Below, in pieces: positions 34,909-44,047 of a stretch of DNA of 64,000 nt (the stretch's first letter is position 1; each line of letters starts with the position of its first letter). The notes under the pieces were generated by a model that saw only the letters and a program-made list of their open reading frames with translations, ran no database searches and was not told the DNA's origin. Source of the stretch: RGIG6353 sp964650465 (lineage in GTDB: Bacteria; Bacillota; Clostridia; Oscillospirales; SIG627). A program made the position numbers and the translations under genes. The stretch is taken from assembly GCA_964650465.1 (NCBI GenBank), contig CAZYTA010000010.1, forward strand, positions 1 through 64,000, written 5' to 3'.

Positions 34909-36108
34909 ATGAAGCTTAAAAATATTTTAAGTGACCTTGGCATCGAAGCCCTTCCCGATTTTGCTGTCGAGATTTTTAATTCAAAGGATTTTGATGCAGA
35001 GAGCACAAAATGGATAGACCAAGACTATATGCTCTCCACAAGCCGTGAGTATGACTACTTCGGTGAGTATGAGGACAAGGCAATTGAAAAAGCGCTAAAG
35101 ATAAAGGAAGATGCGGCACTTCTTGCCATGCTCAATTTAGCGGTTGAATACATAAACCGTGTCAACGGCGATTATGAAAAGGTGTTCGCATTCCCCATGC
35201 CGAAAAAAGCAAAGGATACAGATGCACTCGATATGTTTTCCGCCGTTATGCTTATGACACAGATTGCACCCTCGGAGGAAAGATACATAAAGCTTGGATT
35301 TTCAAAAGTGGAAGCAAGAGACACAGTAAAGGCATATGGCAGCTGCTTTCAACGTGGTACATTTGTGTTGGGCGTTGTGTGCATGACAGAGCTTTACAGA
35401 ACCTGGCTTTATATATACGTTGCCGCCCTTATTGTCAATAAAGACGGTTACAATTTCGAGGTAAGAAAGTTCTCGTATAACGGCATATATCTAAAAAACA
35501 AGAACACAGGCGAAATAAAAGCACTTGTGTACAACGAGAGAGTTCACAGAGACGGAAGCATTCTCGGAAGTGCAGGCTTTGAGGACGAGGAAGGCTCCTT
35601 CTACGGAGAGTTCACCGAGACCGAGGACAATTTTGTCGGTTGTGTTGCGGACGAAATGGCGATTGTGCATAAAGAAAAATGCACCTTCCCGAAAAGTGAA
35701 TGGGAGGTAATGCTACGTCCGGGTGATGATGTTATTGCCTTTCATATTCCAAAGGGTGCCGATCTCAGCGGAGAAAATCTTGACAGAGTATTCAAAAGCG
35801 GAGCAAAGTATATAAAGGAGCGTTATCCCGAAAGGTGCATCAAATGTATGACCTGCGGTTCATGGCTTCTCTCCCCCGAGCTCAAAGGGATACTCAAGCT
35901 AACCTCCAACATCCTTGCCTTTGGAGACAGATTTATCCGTTTTCCCATGAAGGACACGGGAATGGCGGTATTTAACTTTGTATTCATCGGGAAATTTGAA
36001 TCTTACAACGACCTTCCCGAAAACACCTCTCTTGAGAGAGCTTTGAAAAAGCTTTACCTTGACGGCGGCTTTATACATTCCTACCCCGGAGCCTTTGAAA
36101 TAGAGTAA
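34909..36108 (+). CDS. Acyltransferase-like protein (NAT_N/GNAT_C-type)
   Basis: 399 residues from ATG at 34909, chosen because GGAGA abuts the earlier in-frame ATG. The protein resembles the Firmicutes family with an all-helical N-terminal domain (~1-110) and a GNAT-like C-terminal domain (~130-399); segments seen include GSCFQRGTFVLGVV, LGSAGF and CIKCMTCGSWLLSPEL. Members occur beside glycosidases but have no settled substrate. No signal peptide. It may share a transcript with nothing else: the GH20 gene downstream has its own predicted promoter. Family call is from remembered pattern and is moderate. Confidence 0.65.
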   Translation: MKLKNILSDLGIEALPDFAVEIFNSKDFDAESTKWIDQDYMLSTSREYDYFGEYEDKAIEKALKIKEDAALLAMLNLAVEYINRVNGDYEKVFAFPMPKKAKDTDALDMFSAVMLMTQIAPSEERYIKLGFSKVEARDTVKAYGSCFQRGTFVLGVVCMTELYRTWLYIYVAALIVNKDGYNFEVRKFSYNGIYLKNKNTGEIKALVYNERVHRDGSILGSAGFEDEEGSFYGEFTETEDNFVGCVADEMAIVHKEKCTFPKSEWEVMLRPGDDVIAFHIPKGADLSGENLDRVFKSGAKYIKERYPERCIKCMTCGSWLLSPELKGILKLTSNILAFGDRFIRFPMKDTGMAVFNFVFIGKFESYNDLPENTSLERALKKLYLDGGFIHSYPGAFEIE

Positions 36109-36137
36109 TCTTTATTCGCCGTTTTTGTTAAAACCGC

Positions 36138-36166
36138 TTGCTTTTATAAAAGGTATCTGCTATACT
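36138..36166 (+). promoter_or_regulatory. Predicted promoter of the GH20 gene
   Basis: TTGCTT at 36138-36143, 17-base spacer, TATACT at 36161-36166. Confidence 0.55.
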
Positions 36167-36201
36167 TTACTTGTAAAAGTTTGGGAGAAAAGGAGAAGCT
36201 T

Positions 36202-37800
36202 ATGATTACATCTGTAAAAAATATAAAAGAACGCGGTACGTTTATAACACCGCCGCAAAAAATCACCTGCTCATTTTCGGGAGAATATGCTGAAAGAGGT
36301 GCAAGGGTGTTTGTGACTCTCGTTGACAGTGCCGAATTTGCCGATAATGGATTTGTTGAGTTTGTATTTGACTCTACCCTTGATGACAAAGCGGAAATAT
36401 ACGCTGTAAAGGTAACAAATGATAAAATAACCGTCAGCTTCAAAGATATCAGAGGTGCTGTAAACGGTGCGGCAACGGTTGCACTTCTCCTTCGCAAGAA
36501 GGCAATCCCCGAGTGTGAGATATTGGACTATCCCTCATCCGAATACCGCTCCTTCATGATAGATATGGCAAGAGGTCTTCCTACCGACGAGGACATCAAA
36601 AACGCCATATTCCATATGGTACTTGCAAAGTACAACAAGCTACATTTACATCTCATTGACTCGAAAGGTCCTTGCTATAAATCAATGGTGCATCCCGAAT
36701 TCATTTACACCGGCGACAGCGAGCAATGTACTCTTGGATATCTTACAAAGCTTGAGGAGTATTGCGACTTCTACGGAATCGAGGTAATTCCCGAAATTGA
36801 AATCCCCGCCCACGCAAGAGCTCTTTGCACAGCGCATCCAGAGTTTAAATGTGCGGTTGACAATGCACAAACCTGGACACTTTGCTCGGGAAACGAAGAG
36901 GTATACGCCTTTTTCGGGGCGCTTATTGCCGAGATTGCCAATACTTTCCCCAAGAGTAAGTATATTCACATCGGCTCGGACGAGTTTGAGTTTTTAGACC
37001 TTAATCCTCCCCGTATATGCCATTGGGATGACTGTCCCACCTGCAAGGCTCTGCGTGAGCGAGAGGGACTTGCCGACCGTCAGGCGCAGTTCTACTATAT
37101 GATAGAGCGCATACACGAATATGTGAAGGAGAACGGCAAAAAAATGATAATGTGGAACGACCAGATAGATGTCTCGAAGGATGTTCCGCTCAGCCGTGAT
37201 ATCGTTATACAGTTCTGGCGTATAGCGGGCAAGGGCAGAGGACCTGTTGATGGCTGTACCTTTAACGGCTTTCTCAAAAAAGGCTTCAAGGTGATAAACT
37301 CCTGGTATACTTTTACATATGTTGACCTTGTATATTCTGATAAAGAAAGCGGCATGTCTATTCCCGCAAGCCTCAGAACCTGGACTCCTCTCAATACTCC
37401 GAGGCAAAATCCCGATTACGCTGCTCAGGTGCTCGGAGGAGAAGCGTGTGCATGGGAATTTGGAAATTATTCCTCATATCCGTATTATGCGTATACTGCA
37501 GTACCCTCCATTGCTGTTTTAGGTGATAAATTCTGGAGCTACGGTGATAGGAATTACAGTGACAGCGAATACAGAGCGGCTTTGTCCGAATTCATATTCG
37601 GCTCGGATGAATATACCGATGTGTTTGATTGCACAGGCTCGGTAATTCCTCCCAGAAGCATCTACTACTACACAAGCAACAAGAAGCTGACACGAGAGGA
37701 AGCGGAGAAATGCCTGGAGCATCTCAAATCCAACACCTACCGTGATGTCTCCCGCAGATATACACAGCTGTTTGAGAATATACTTTCTAAGATGGATTGA
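36202..37800 (+). CDS. GH20 beta-N-acetylhexosaminidase
   Basis: 532 residues from ATG at 36202, after AAGGAG; an upstream in-frame TTG is less favourable. Small alpha/beta N-terminal domain (1-~110) and a TIM barrel starting YRSFMIDMARGLP. The catalytic Asp-Glu pair is in HIGSDEFEF, and EIEIPAHARAL and MIMWNDQ are usual barrel segments. GH20 enzymes remove terminal GlcNAc or GalNAc by substrate-assisted catalysis. No signal peptide, so it works on imported host-glycan or chitin fragments. Own promoter and terminator. Confidence 0.9.
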   Translation: MITSVKNIKERGTFITPPQKITCSFSGEYAERGARVFVTLVDSAEFADNGFVEFVFDSTLDDKAEIYAVKVTNDKITVSFKDIRGAVNGAATVALLLRKKAIPECEILDYPSSEYRSFMIDMARGLPTDEDIKNAIFHMVLAKYNKLHLHLIDSKGPCYKSMVHPEFIYTGDSEQCTLGYLTKLEEYCDFYGIEVIPEIEIPAHARALCTAHPEFKCAVDNAQTWTLCSGNEEVYAFFGALIAEIANTFPKSKYIHIGSDEFEFLDLNPPRICHWDDCPTCKALREREGLADRQAQFYYMIERIHEYVKENGKKMIMWNDQIDVSKDVPLSRDIVIQFWRIAGKGRGPVDGCTFNGFLKKGFKVINSWYTFTYVDLVYSDKESGMSIPASLRTWTPLNTPRQNPDYAAQVLGGEACAWEFGNYSSYPYYAYTAVPSIAVLGDKFWSYGDRNYSDSEYRAALSEFIFGSDEYTDVFDCTGSVIPPRSIYYYTSNKKLTREEAEKCLEHLKSNTYRDVSRRYTQLFENILSKMD

Positions 37801-37803
37801 CAT

Positions 37804-37832
37804 AAAGCCCGAGGCGATTTGCCTCGGGCTTT
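37804..37832 (+). terminator. Intrinsic terminator after GH20
   Basis: AAAGCCCGAGGC pairs with GCCTCGGGCTTT. Confidence 0.88.
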
Positions 37833-37872
37833 AAAAGCTCTTGCATTTATAAGATTTTTGTGGTAAAATCAA

Positions 37873-37980
37873 GAAAAGCGGCGAGCCGCTGCCGGCAGTC
37901 CCGCCTGTCGTTGCCATGCAAGATTCCAACAAAGCAAAACGGCGAGGCTGATTTAATGTAATTTCTTAGGAGATAGAATT
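37873..37980 (+). repeat. Dispersed two-stem intergenic repeat, copy E
   Basis: Stem 1 GCGGC-GA-GCCGC; then CCGCCTGTCGTTGCCATG; the CAACAAAGCAAAACGGCGAGG block; tail TAATGTAATTTCTTAGGAG. It ends 18 bases before the AlkD-like start codon, so it would form that gene's leader if transcription begins upstream. Confidence 0.78.
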
Positions 37981-37997
37981 AAAAAAGGTGTACGGAG

Positions 37998-38687
37998 GTG
38001 CTCACAACGGAAAACATAAGAGAGACACTAATGTCTTTGCAGGACTTGAACTACCGTGATTTTCAGGCATCCCTTATGCCAACTATTGACCCGGATACAG
38101 TTATAGGAGTTAGAACGCCTCTTCTGAGAGATCTTGCAAAAGAGCTTTTGAAAACGGACACAAGCGTATTTTTGTCAGACCTTCCTCACAAATATTACGA
38201 GGAAAACAATCTCCATGCTTTTATTCTGTGTGAAATAAAGGATTTTGAGCTTTGTATTACAGCTGTTGAAAAATTTTTGCCATATGTTGACAATTGGGCT
38301 ACCTGTGACAGCATGCGCCCCAAATGCTTCAGAAAAAATGCAAAAAAGCTGTTGCCTTTTATTGACAGGTGTCTTTCCTCAAATCATACTTATACCGTCC
38401 GTTACGGAATAGGGATGCTGATGTCATATTTCCTTGATGCGGAATTTGATACAGCTTACCTTGACAGAGTTTCGAAAATCCAAAGCGAAGAATATTATAT
38501 AAACATGATGTCGGCTTGGTTCTTTGCCACCGCTCTGGCAAAGCAATGGGAAGGTACCTTTCCGTATATTGCGGAATACAGGCTTCCTTTTTGGGTACAC
38601 AATAAGTCAATACAGAAGGCTGTAGAAAGCTACCGTATTACCGATGAACAAAAAAACTGTTTGAAGACCTTTAAGAGAAAGAATTGA
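37998..38687 (+). CDS. AlkD-like DNA alkylation repair protein
   Basis: 229 residues from GTG at 37998, seven bases after AAGGTG; no ATG fits. All-helical HEAT-repeat protein with the family start DTVIGVRTPLLRDLAKEL, KYYEENNLHAFIL, and the VDNWATCDSM segment with the Asp typical of the DNA-binding groove. AlkD-type glycosylases excise N3- and N7-alkyl purines without base flipping. Its stop is one base from the ktrB start, so the two are probably co-transcribed, though the functions are unrelated. Confidence 0.85.
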   Translation: MLTTENIRETLMSLQDLNYRDFQASLMPTIDPDTVIGVRTPLLRDLAKELLKTDTSVFLSDLPHKYYEENNLHAFILCEIKDFELCITAVEKFLPYVDNWATCDSMRPKCFRKNAKKLLPFIDRCLSSNHTYTVRYGIGMLMSYFLDAEFDTAYLDRVSKIQSEEYYINMMSAWFFATALAKQWEGTFPYIAEYRLPFWVHNKSIQKAVESYRITDEQKNCLKTFKRKN

Positions 38688-38688
38688 T

Positions 38689-40041
38689 ATGAAACGATTT
38701 AAACTTTCCACAACACACATAATAATGTTGAGCTTTGCCCTTGTAATACTTGTGGGTACTCTTTTGCTTATGCTCCCCATAAGTTCATCCGACGGCAAGG
38801 CAACTCCCTTCGTGGATGCGCTTTTTACGGCGACTACCTCCACCTGCGTTACAGGACTGGTTGTAGCGCCTACAGTATCTGCCTGGAGTACCTTCGGACA
38901 TGTAGTTATGCTGTTGCTTATACAGATTGGCGGACTGGGACTTATAACTGTTGTTTCGGGAATCGCTCTGTTTATCCACAAAAAAATAGGCTTGTCTGAC
39001 AGAATATTGCTACAGGATGCATTTAATCTGTCTGACCTGTCGGGATTGCTGACCTTTGTGAAAAAGGTTATTATCGGAACCTTTGCCGTAGAGCTTGTGG
39101 GCGCCTTGCTTTATATGACGGTATTTGTTCCTGAATTTGGTCTGAGAGGAATATGGATATCGGTGTTCAATTCTATTTCTGCTTTTTGTAACGCAGGAAT
39201 AGATATTTTTGCAGAAAACAGCCTTTGCGGTTATAACACAAACATTTTGATTAATGCAGTTACATCACTTCTCATTATTCTGGGTGGACTTGGTTACATT
39301 GTTTGGTGGGATATTATGCGTGTTGCAAAAAACTTAAGAATTCAGGGACTGAGAGCTTTTCGTTCACTGACGCTTCATTCCAAAATAGCTCTTTCTACAA
39401 CTTTTTTGCTTATATTCGCGGGCGGAATACTTATTTTAGCCTTTGAATACAACAATCCGGATACAATAGGCAATATGACTTTGTTTGAAAAGATAACAGT
39501 TTCTCTCTTTCAGTCGGTGACCACGAGGACTGCGGGCTTTGCTTCTGTACCGCAGGAAAACCTTACAGACCCCTCATCTATAGTCTCCCTCCTTCTAATG
39601 TTTATCGGAGGTTCACCTGTAGGAACGGCAGGCGGAATCAAAACAGTAACTCTTGCTGTACTCGCTTCAACGGTTATTTCGGCTGTTACAAACAAAAATA
39701 CAGTTTCGCTCTTTGGCAGGGACATATCAAAAGAGGCTTGCGCAAAAGCCACATCGGTTGCCTGTATGTCCTTTGGAATACTCTTTATTTCCACGCTTTT
39801 GCTTTCCTTTACGTCGGGAGCGGATTTTCTGGATGTTATATATGAGACGGCGAGTGCAACTGCCACAGTGGGACTCTCGAGAAATCTTACTCCTTCACTG
39901 AATGATATAAGCAAAATTATTGTAACAGTAACGATGTATCTTGGCAGAGTGGGACCCATATCTCTTGCGGTTGCATTTGGCTTCAAAAAGAAAAATACAA
40001 ATCTTATTAAAAATCCCACAGAAGAAATAAGTGTGGGGTAG
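38689..40041 (+). CDS. ktrB: Potassium uptake channel subunit KtrB (TrkH/KtrB family)
   Basis: 450 residues with four membrane-pore-membrane repeats. First pore loop TATTSTCVTGLVV, later SAFCNAGIDIF, SVTTRTAGFAS and a last ATATVGLS, each with the filter Gly. It moves potassium, often with sodium, across the cytoplasmic membrane. It is paired with ktrA 12 bases on, which gates it by nucleotide binding. RNA control by cyclic-di-AMP elements is known in some relatives, but none is recognised upstream. Confidence 0.93.
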   Translation: MKRFKLSTTHIIMLSFALVILVGTLLLMLPISSSDGKATPFVDALFTATTSTCVTGLVVAPTVSAWSTFGHVVMLLLIQIGGLGLITVVSGIALFIHKKIGLSDRILLQDAFNLSDLSGLLTFVKKVIIGTFAVELVGALLYMTVFVPEFGLRGIWISVFNSISAFCNAGIDIFAENSLCGYNTNILINAVTSLLIILGGLGYIVWWDIMRVAKNLRIQGLRAFRSLTLHSKIALSTTFLLIFAGGILILAFEYNNPDTIGNMTLFEKITVSLFQSVTTRTAGFASVPQENLTDPSSIVSLLLMFIGGSPVGTAGGIKTVTLAVLASTVISAVTNKNTVSLFGRDISKEACAKATSVACMSFGILFISTLLLSFTSGADFLDVIYETASATATVGLSRNLTPSLNDISKIIVTVTMYLGRVGPISLAVAFGFKKKNTNLIKNPTEEISVG

Positions 40042-40053
40042 AAAGGACAGTAT

Positions 40054-40707
40054 ATGAGTATAAATAAATCTTATGCGGTATTCGGACTTGGAAGATACGG
40101 TACTGCCGTTGCAAAAGAGCTTGTCAAAAGCGGTGTAGATGTATTGGCAGTTGACCGTAACGAGGATACAGTCAATGCAGCTGCAATTGACATTCCTGTT
40201 TGCAAATGTGCCGACGTTACCGACCCCGAGGTAATCAAGAGACTTGATGTGGGAAATATCGATGTGGTTATTATAGCAATGGCAGAAAATTTTGAAGCAG
40301 GCGTAATGGCTACAATGCTTTGCAAGGAGGCAGGTGTCGGTACAGTTATTGTGAAATGCGGTGACGAGATGCATTCGAGAATATTGAAGCGTGTCGGTGC
40401 CGACCAAATAATTTTCCCCGAAAACGAATCAGGTGTAAGGTTGGCAAAAAATCTGCTTACTTCAGGCTTTGTGGACATGATAGAGCTGTCAAAAAATGTG
40501 TCAATGGTAGAGCTTGCCATTAAGAAGGAATGGGTGGGTAAGTCACTCATAGAGCTTAACCTGAGAAAAAAATACTCTCTTAACGTTGTAGCTCTTTGCT
40601 GTAACGGTCAGGTAAAGGTAAACATAGACCCGACACAGCCGCTGGAGGATAACATCAAGCTGATAGTTATAGCCGATACAGCCAAGCTTTCAAAGCTTAA
40701 GGATTAA
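40054..40707 (+). CDS. ktrA: Potassium uptake regulatory subunit KtrA
   Basis: 217 residues. N-terminal RCK domain with YAVFGLGRYGTAVAKEL and the acidic strand end VDRNED for nucleotide binding; C-terminal RCK_C domain from about residue 135 (VSMVELAIKKEWVGKSLIEL), the part that binds cyclic-di-AMP in known KtrA proteins. It forms an octameric ring under KtrB. GAAAGGA ribosome site. Confidence 0.93.
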   Translation: MSINKSYAVFGLGRYGTAVAKELVKSGVDVLAVDRNEDTVNAAAIDIPVCKCADVTDPEVIKRLDVGNIDVVIIAMAENFEAGVMATMLCKEAGVGTVIVKCGDEMHSRILKRVGADQIIFPENESGVRLAKNLLTSGFVDMIELSKNVSMVELAIKKEWVGKSLIELNLRKKYSLNVVALCCNGQVKVNIDPTQPLEDNIKLIVIADTAKLSKLKD

Positions 40708-40717
40708 CGGTGGCGGT

Positions 40718-41119
40718 ATGGAAAAAGCAACTCTATTTCAGATAATAAAATTCACCTTGTTTTCTATATCGGCAGGAGTAATACAGATAGGCTCTTTTAC
40801 GCTCCTGAATGAGATAGCCAAGCTCTCTTATTGGCCTGCATATCTTATATCATTGGTGCTTTCGGTGTTGTGGAATTTTACCGTAAACCGCCGTTTTACC
40901 TTTAAATCAGCCGCTAATATCCCGATTGCAATGGCTAAGGTTTTCGGCTTTTATATTGTATTTACTCCTTTGTCCACATACCTTGGTTACCTTGCTGAAG
41001 GCTCAGGCATCAATGAATACATAGTGCTTATTGCGACTATGCTTTCAAATTTTGTTCTTGAGTTCCTTTTTTGCAAATTCTTTGTTTACAGGAATCAGGA
41101 AAATACACTCAATAAATAA
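40718..41119 (+). CDS. GtrA-family membrane protein
   Basis: 133 residues with four hydrophobic helices. The family marker NFTVNRRFTFKS follows the second helix and FVYRNQ closes the fourth. GtrA proteins are thought to flip lipid-linked sugars or to support polysaccharide glycosylation. Ten bases after ktrA and ten before the nitroreductase, so part of the same run of genes. No glycosyltransferase partner is adjacent. Confidence 0.85.
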   Translation: MEKATLFQIIKFTLFSISAGVIQIGSFTLLNEIAKLSYWPAYLISLVLSVLWNFTVNRRFTFKSAANIPIAMAKVFGFYIVFTPLSTYLGYLAEGSGINEYIVLIATMLSNFVLEFLFCKFFVYRNQENTLNK

Positions 41120-41129
41120 AGGAGATATG

Positions 41130-41660
41130 ATGAATTTCAGCGAAATTGCACAATCACGTCAATCCTGCAGAAGCTACAACAGCGAAAAGGATGTTGAAAA
41201 AGAAAAAATAGATGCAATACTCTCCTCGGCACGTCTTGCGCCGTCTGCCTGCAACAGCCAGCCTTATTTTATCACTGTATGCCTCGGTGATAAGGCAAAG
41301 GGGACAGCCAAGGCGACTCAGGGCATGGGAATGAATAAATTTGCAAGCGATGCCCCTGTTATGCTGGTAATATCAGAGGAGGCATACAGCCGTACTGCAG
41401 CCCTTGGTGCAAAGGTCAAGAAAAATGATTACCGTTCTATTGATATCGGAATACTTTCTGCCTACATCACGGCGGAAGCAACTGCACAGGGGCTTTCTAC
41501 CTGTATACTTGGCTGGTTTGATGATATGAAGATCAGAGAAATATGCTCACTTGATTCTCCCGTTCGTCTTGTTATTGCTCTCGGATATGCCAAGGAGGAT
41601 GACAAGCTTCGCACAAAGAAGCGCAAGGATATGTCAGAGCTTGTGAAATATGAAATATAA
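41130..41660 (+). CDS. Nitroreductase-family FMN protein
   Basis: 176 residues from the second of two adjacent ATGs (41130), five bases after AAAGGAG. FMN-binding pattern: SRQSCRSYN at the N-terminus, LAPSACNSQPY, and IGILSAYITAEATAQGLSTC in the middle, ending with an ALGYAKEDD segment. It reduces nitro compounds, quinones or flavins with NAD(P)H. The 3' end overlaps the sfsA start by 11 bases. Confidence 0.9.
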   Translation: MNFSEIAQSRQSCRSYNSEKDVEKEKIDAILSSARLAPSACNSQPYFITVCLGDKAKGTAKATQGMGMNKFASDAPVMLVISEEAYSRTAALGAKVKKNDYRSIDIGILSAYITAEATAQGLSTCILGWFDDMKIREICSLDSPVRLVIALGYAKEDDKLRTKKRKDMSELVKYEI

Positions 41661-42330
41661 AAATACAGTTAAAGGCATCTTTATTTCACGCCCCAACCGT
41701 TTTATTGCCCATGTGGAGATTGACGGAACCGAGCATATATGCCATGTAAAAAATACGGGCAGATGCCGCGAGTTGCTTATAAAAGGTGCTGATGTCATTC
41801 TTGAAAAATCCGACAATCCAAACAGAAGGACAGAGTATGACCTTATAGCGGTATATAAGGGTGACGAGTTGATAAATATGGACAGTCAGGCACCTAACAA
41901 AGTAATGGGCGAGTGGATAGAAAAGAGCGGATTTTTTGGAAATCCCACTTTGATTAAGCCCGAATGCACATACAAAAAATCAAGGTTTGATTTTTACATA
42001 GAAACCGAAAGCAGAAAAATATTTGCAGAGGTCAAGGGAGTTACTCTTGAGGAAAACGGAGTTGTAATGTTTCCCGATGCTCCGACCGAGAGGGGAGTCA
42101 AGCACCTTTCCGAGCTTGCTGATGCTGTTGAAAACGGCTATGAGGCGTATGTGTTTTTTGTGGTGCAGATGAATGACTGCAAGTATTTTACTCCAAACCG
42201 TAAGACCCATCCCGAATTTGCCGACACTTTGAAAGCAGTTGGCGAAAAGGGCGTTAATATAATCGCATCGGTGTGTCAGGTGTCGGAGTCTTCTCTGTCA
42301 ATTGACAGATTTGCAGAGGTAAGATTATGA
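41650..42330 (+). CDS. sfsA: SfsA family protein (sugar fermentation stimulation)
   Basis: 226 residues, usual length. N-terminal OB-fold-like part (RFIAHVEIDGTEHICHVKNTGR, containing the HVKNTGRC motif) and a nuclease-like C-terminal domain with SRFDFYI, AEVKGVTL and the hallmark FPDAPTERG-KHL. The conserved Asp, Glu and Lys fit a PD-(D/E)xK-type fold. Function in Firmicutes is unclear; the E. coli protein was linked to maltose metabolism and binds DNA. Overlaps both neighbours. Confidence 0.93.
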   Translation: MKYKNTVKGIFISRPNRFIAHVEIDGTEHICHVKNTGRCRELLIKGADVILEKSDNPNRRTEYDLIAVYKGDELINMDSQAPNKVMGEWIEKSGFFGNPTLIKPECTYKKSRFDFYIETESRKIFAEVKGVTLEENGVVMFPDAPTERGVKHLSELADAVENGYEAYVFFVVQMNDCKYFTPNRKTHPEFADTLKAVGEKGVNIIASVCQVSESSLSIDRFAEVRL

Positions 42331-43109
42331 CAAATAAAGAAATATGGGAAATAGCGCTCAGACAGTCAGCTTATGACTGTAATTGCAAGCCTGAGGATTT
42401 TTTGGCTGACAGGCATACTGTTACACTGTCTGAAAAAAACGAAAGAGCTCGTAAATATTTACCTTTACCCTTTGAATGCGATATGGTTTCATACGGAAAT
42501 TGTATTGTTGCTCAGACGAGCCAAAGACTTGCAGATGCTGTGGGTGGATACATAAACAAATACATTGCGGCACATTGCTTTGAGACACCGAATATTCATG
42601 TGCTGGATGATATTCTCCGACCTTACGGCTTAAAGGTTTGCTTTATGGCGGAGTATTTTCTGCCCGATGTTGATGTACTTGTACCACTCGAATGCGGATA
42701 TGAGACAAAGGTTCTTTATCAAGAGGATTTTGCGGAATTATATTTGCCCCAATGGAGTAATGCTCTTTGCGAGAAAAGACGTGAGCTGGATGTCATCGGT
42801 GTTGGGGCATATGATAACGGCAAGCTTGTGGGACTTGCGGGCTGCAGTGCAGATTGCAGTGAAATGTATCAGATTGGCATTGATGTTTTGCCGGAATACA
42901 GAAGAAAAGGAATTGCTTCATCATTGACAAGTAAATTGGCGTTAGAGATACTCAAGCTCGAAAAAGTTCCCTTTTACTGCACAGCATGGTGTAATTTGAA
43001 ATCGGCACGAAATGCTATAAAGTGCGGTTTCCGTCCTGCATGGGTGGAGCTTACCGCAAGAGATATAGAATTTGTAAACCAATTTAACGAACAATTAAAA
43101 ATCAGATAA
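42327..43109 (+). CDS. GNAT-family N-acetyltransferase
   Basis: 260 residues. The acetyl-CoA-binding pattern is in the C-terminal half: IGIDVLPEYRRKGIASSL, followed by CTAWCNLKSARNAIKCGF. The N-terminal ~140 residues are an extra helical and Cys-bearing domain seen in larger GNAT proteins. Substrate unknown. Overlaps sfsA by four bases and lies ten bases before hflK. Confidence 0.85.
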   Translation: MTNKEIWEIALRQSAYDCNCKPEDFLADRHTVTLSEKNERARKYLPLPFECDMVSYGNCIVAQTSQRLADAVGGYINKYIAAHCFETPNIHVLDDILRPYGLKVCFMAEYFLPDVDVLVPLECGYETKVLYQEDFAELYLPQWSNALCEKRRELDVIGVGAYDNGKLVGLAGCSADCSEMYQIGIDVLPEYRRKGIASSLTSKLALEILKLEKVPFYCTAWCNLKSARNAIKCGFRPAWVELTARDIEFVNQFNEQLKIR

Positions 43110-43119
43110 GGAGGAAAAT

Positions 43120-44046
43120 ATGTTTGATTTTTTGTTTACTAAAAAATTTAAGATAGGTGTATCCGTGGCATTGGTTGCGGTACTTGTGCTTATCGCAGTG
43201 TTCAACGGTATGTTTACCGTCAACGAGCAAGAAAAGGCTGTAGTACTGACCTTTGGTAAGCCTACCTATGTTAAGGATTCGGGTCTTGGTTTCAAGATAC
43301 CCTTCATCCAAAGTGTACAGAAGGTGAATACAACTATTCAGGGCTTTGCTATAGGCTATGATGAGTATTCAAGTAATTTTACCGAGGATGCAACGATGAT
43401 AACGAGCGATTACAATTTCGTCAATGTTGATTTCTTCGTTGAATGGAGCGTAACCGACCCTGTAAAGGCATTGTACAACTCTCAGAATCCGCAGGGAATA
43501 CTTTCCAACATTGTACAAAGTGCCGCCAGAAGTGTTATAGGTGTGACACAGGTAGACCATGTTCTTACCACAGGTAAGGGCGAGATACAGTCACAGATAA
43601 AGGTTAATGTTGCCGATGCTCTTGACAAGCTGGATATAGGAGTGCAGGTACATAACATTACGATTCAAGATGCTGAGCCGCCCACGGTTGAGATTATGAC
43701 AGCCTTTGATGCGGTTGAAGATGCAAGGCAGAAAATGGATACTTTCACAAATGATGCCAACAAATACAAAAATGAGCAGATACCTGCCGCACGAGCCGAG
43801 GCTGACAAGGTACTCAGAAGCGCCGAGGCGGATAAGGAATCGCGTATCAATGAAGCAAAGGGCGAGGTAGCCAGATTTAACGAAATGTTTTCGGAATACG
43901 AAAAGAATAAGGCTGTGACACAAAAACGCCTTTTCTTTGAGGCTATGGAGGAAATATTGCCTTCTATGGAGGTAATTATTGAAAATGCCGATGGCAGTAC
44001 CGAAAAAGTATATCCGGTAAAATCATTTACTGAAGGAGGAAAGTAA
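43120..44046 (+). CDS. hflK: SPFH/band-7 membrane protein HflK-like
   Basis: 308 residues; GGAGG ribosome site. One N-terminal membrane helix (~12-30), then an SPFH domain (VNEQEKAVVLTFGKP, GLGFKIPFIQSVQKV) and a long Ala/Glu-rich helix (~190-265). HflK and HflC form a large membrane cage that restrains the FtsH protease in E. coli. The gene is followed directly by hflC, but ftsH is not in the window. Confidence 0.88.
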   Translation: MFDFLFTKKFKIGVSVALVAVLVLIAVFNGMFTVNEQEKAVVLTFGKPTYVKDSGLGFKIPFIQSVQKVNTTIQGFAIGYDEYSSNFTEDATMITSDYNFVNVDFFVEWSVTDPVKALYNSQNPQGILSNIVQSAARSVIGVTQVDHVLTTGKGEIQSQIKVNVADALDKLDIGVQVHNITIQDAEPPTVEIMTAFDAVEDARQKMDTFTNDANKYKNEQIPAARAEADKVLRSAEADKESRINEAKGEVARFNEMFSEYEKNKAVTQKRLFFEAMEEILPSMEVIIENADGSTEKVYPVKSFTEGGK

Positions 44047-44047
44047 G

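Noticed and set aside
39510..40019. Long antisense ORF (about 169 codons) opposite ktrB
   Set aside because: Opposite a well-recognised channel gene; no ribosome site and no family-like sequence. Codon bias of the real gene leaves this frame open.
38689..40707. ydaO/ktrAB-type cyclic-di-AMP riboswitch upstream of ktrB
   Set aside because: ktrB starts one base after the AlkD-like stop, and the region before that gene holds the dispersed repeat; no riboswitch core was recognised.
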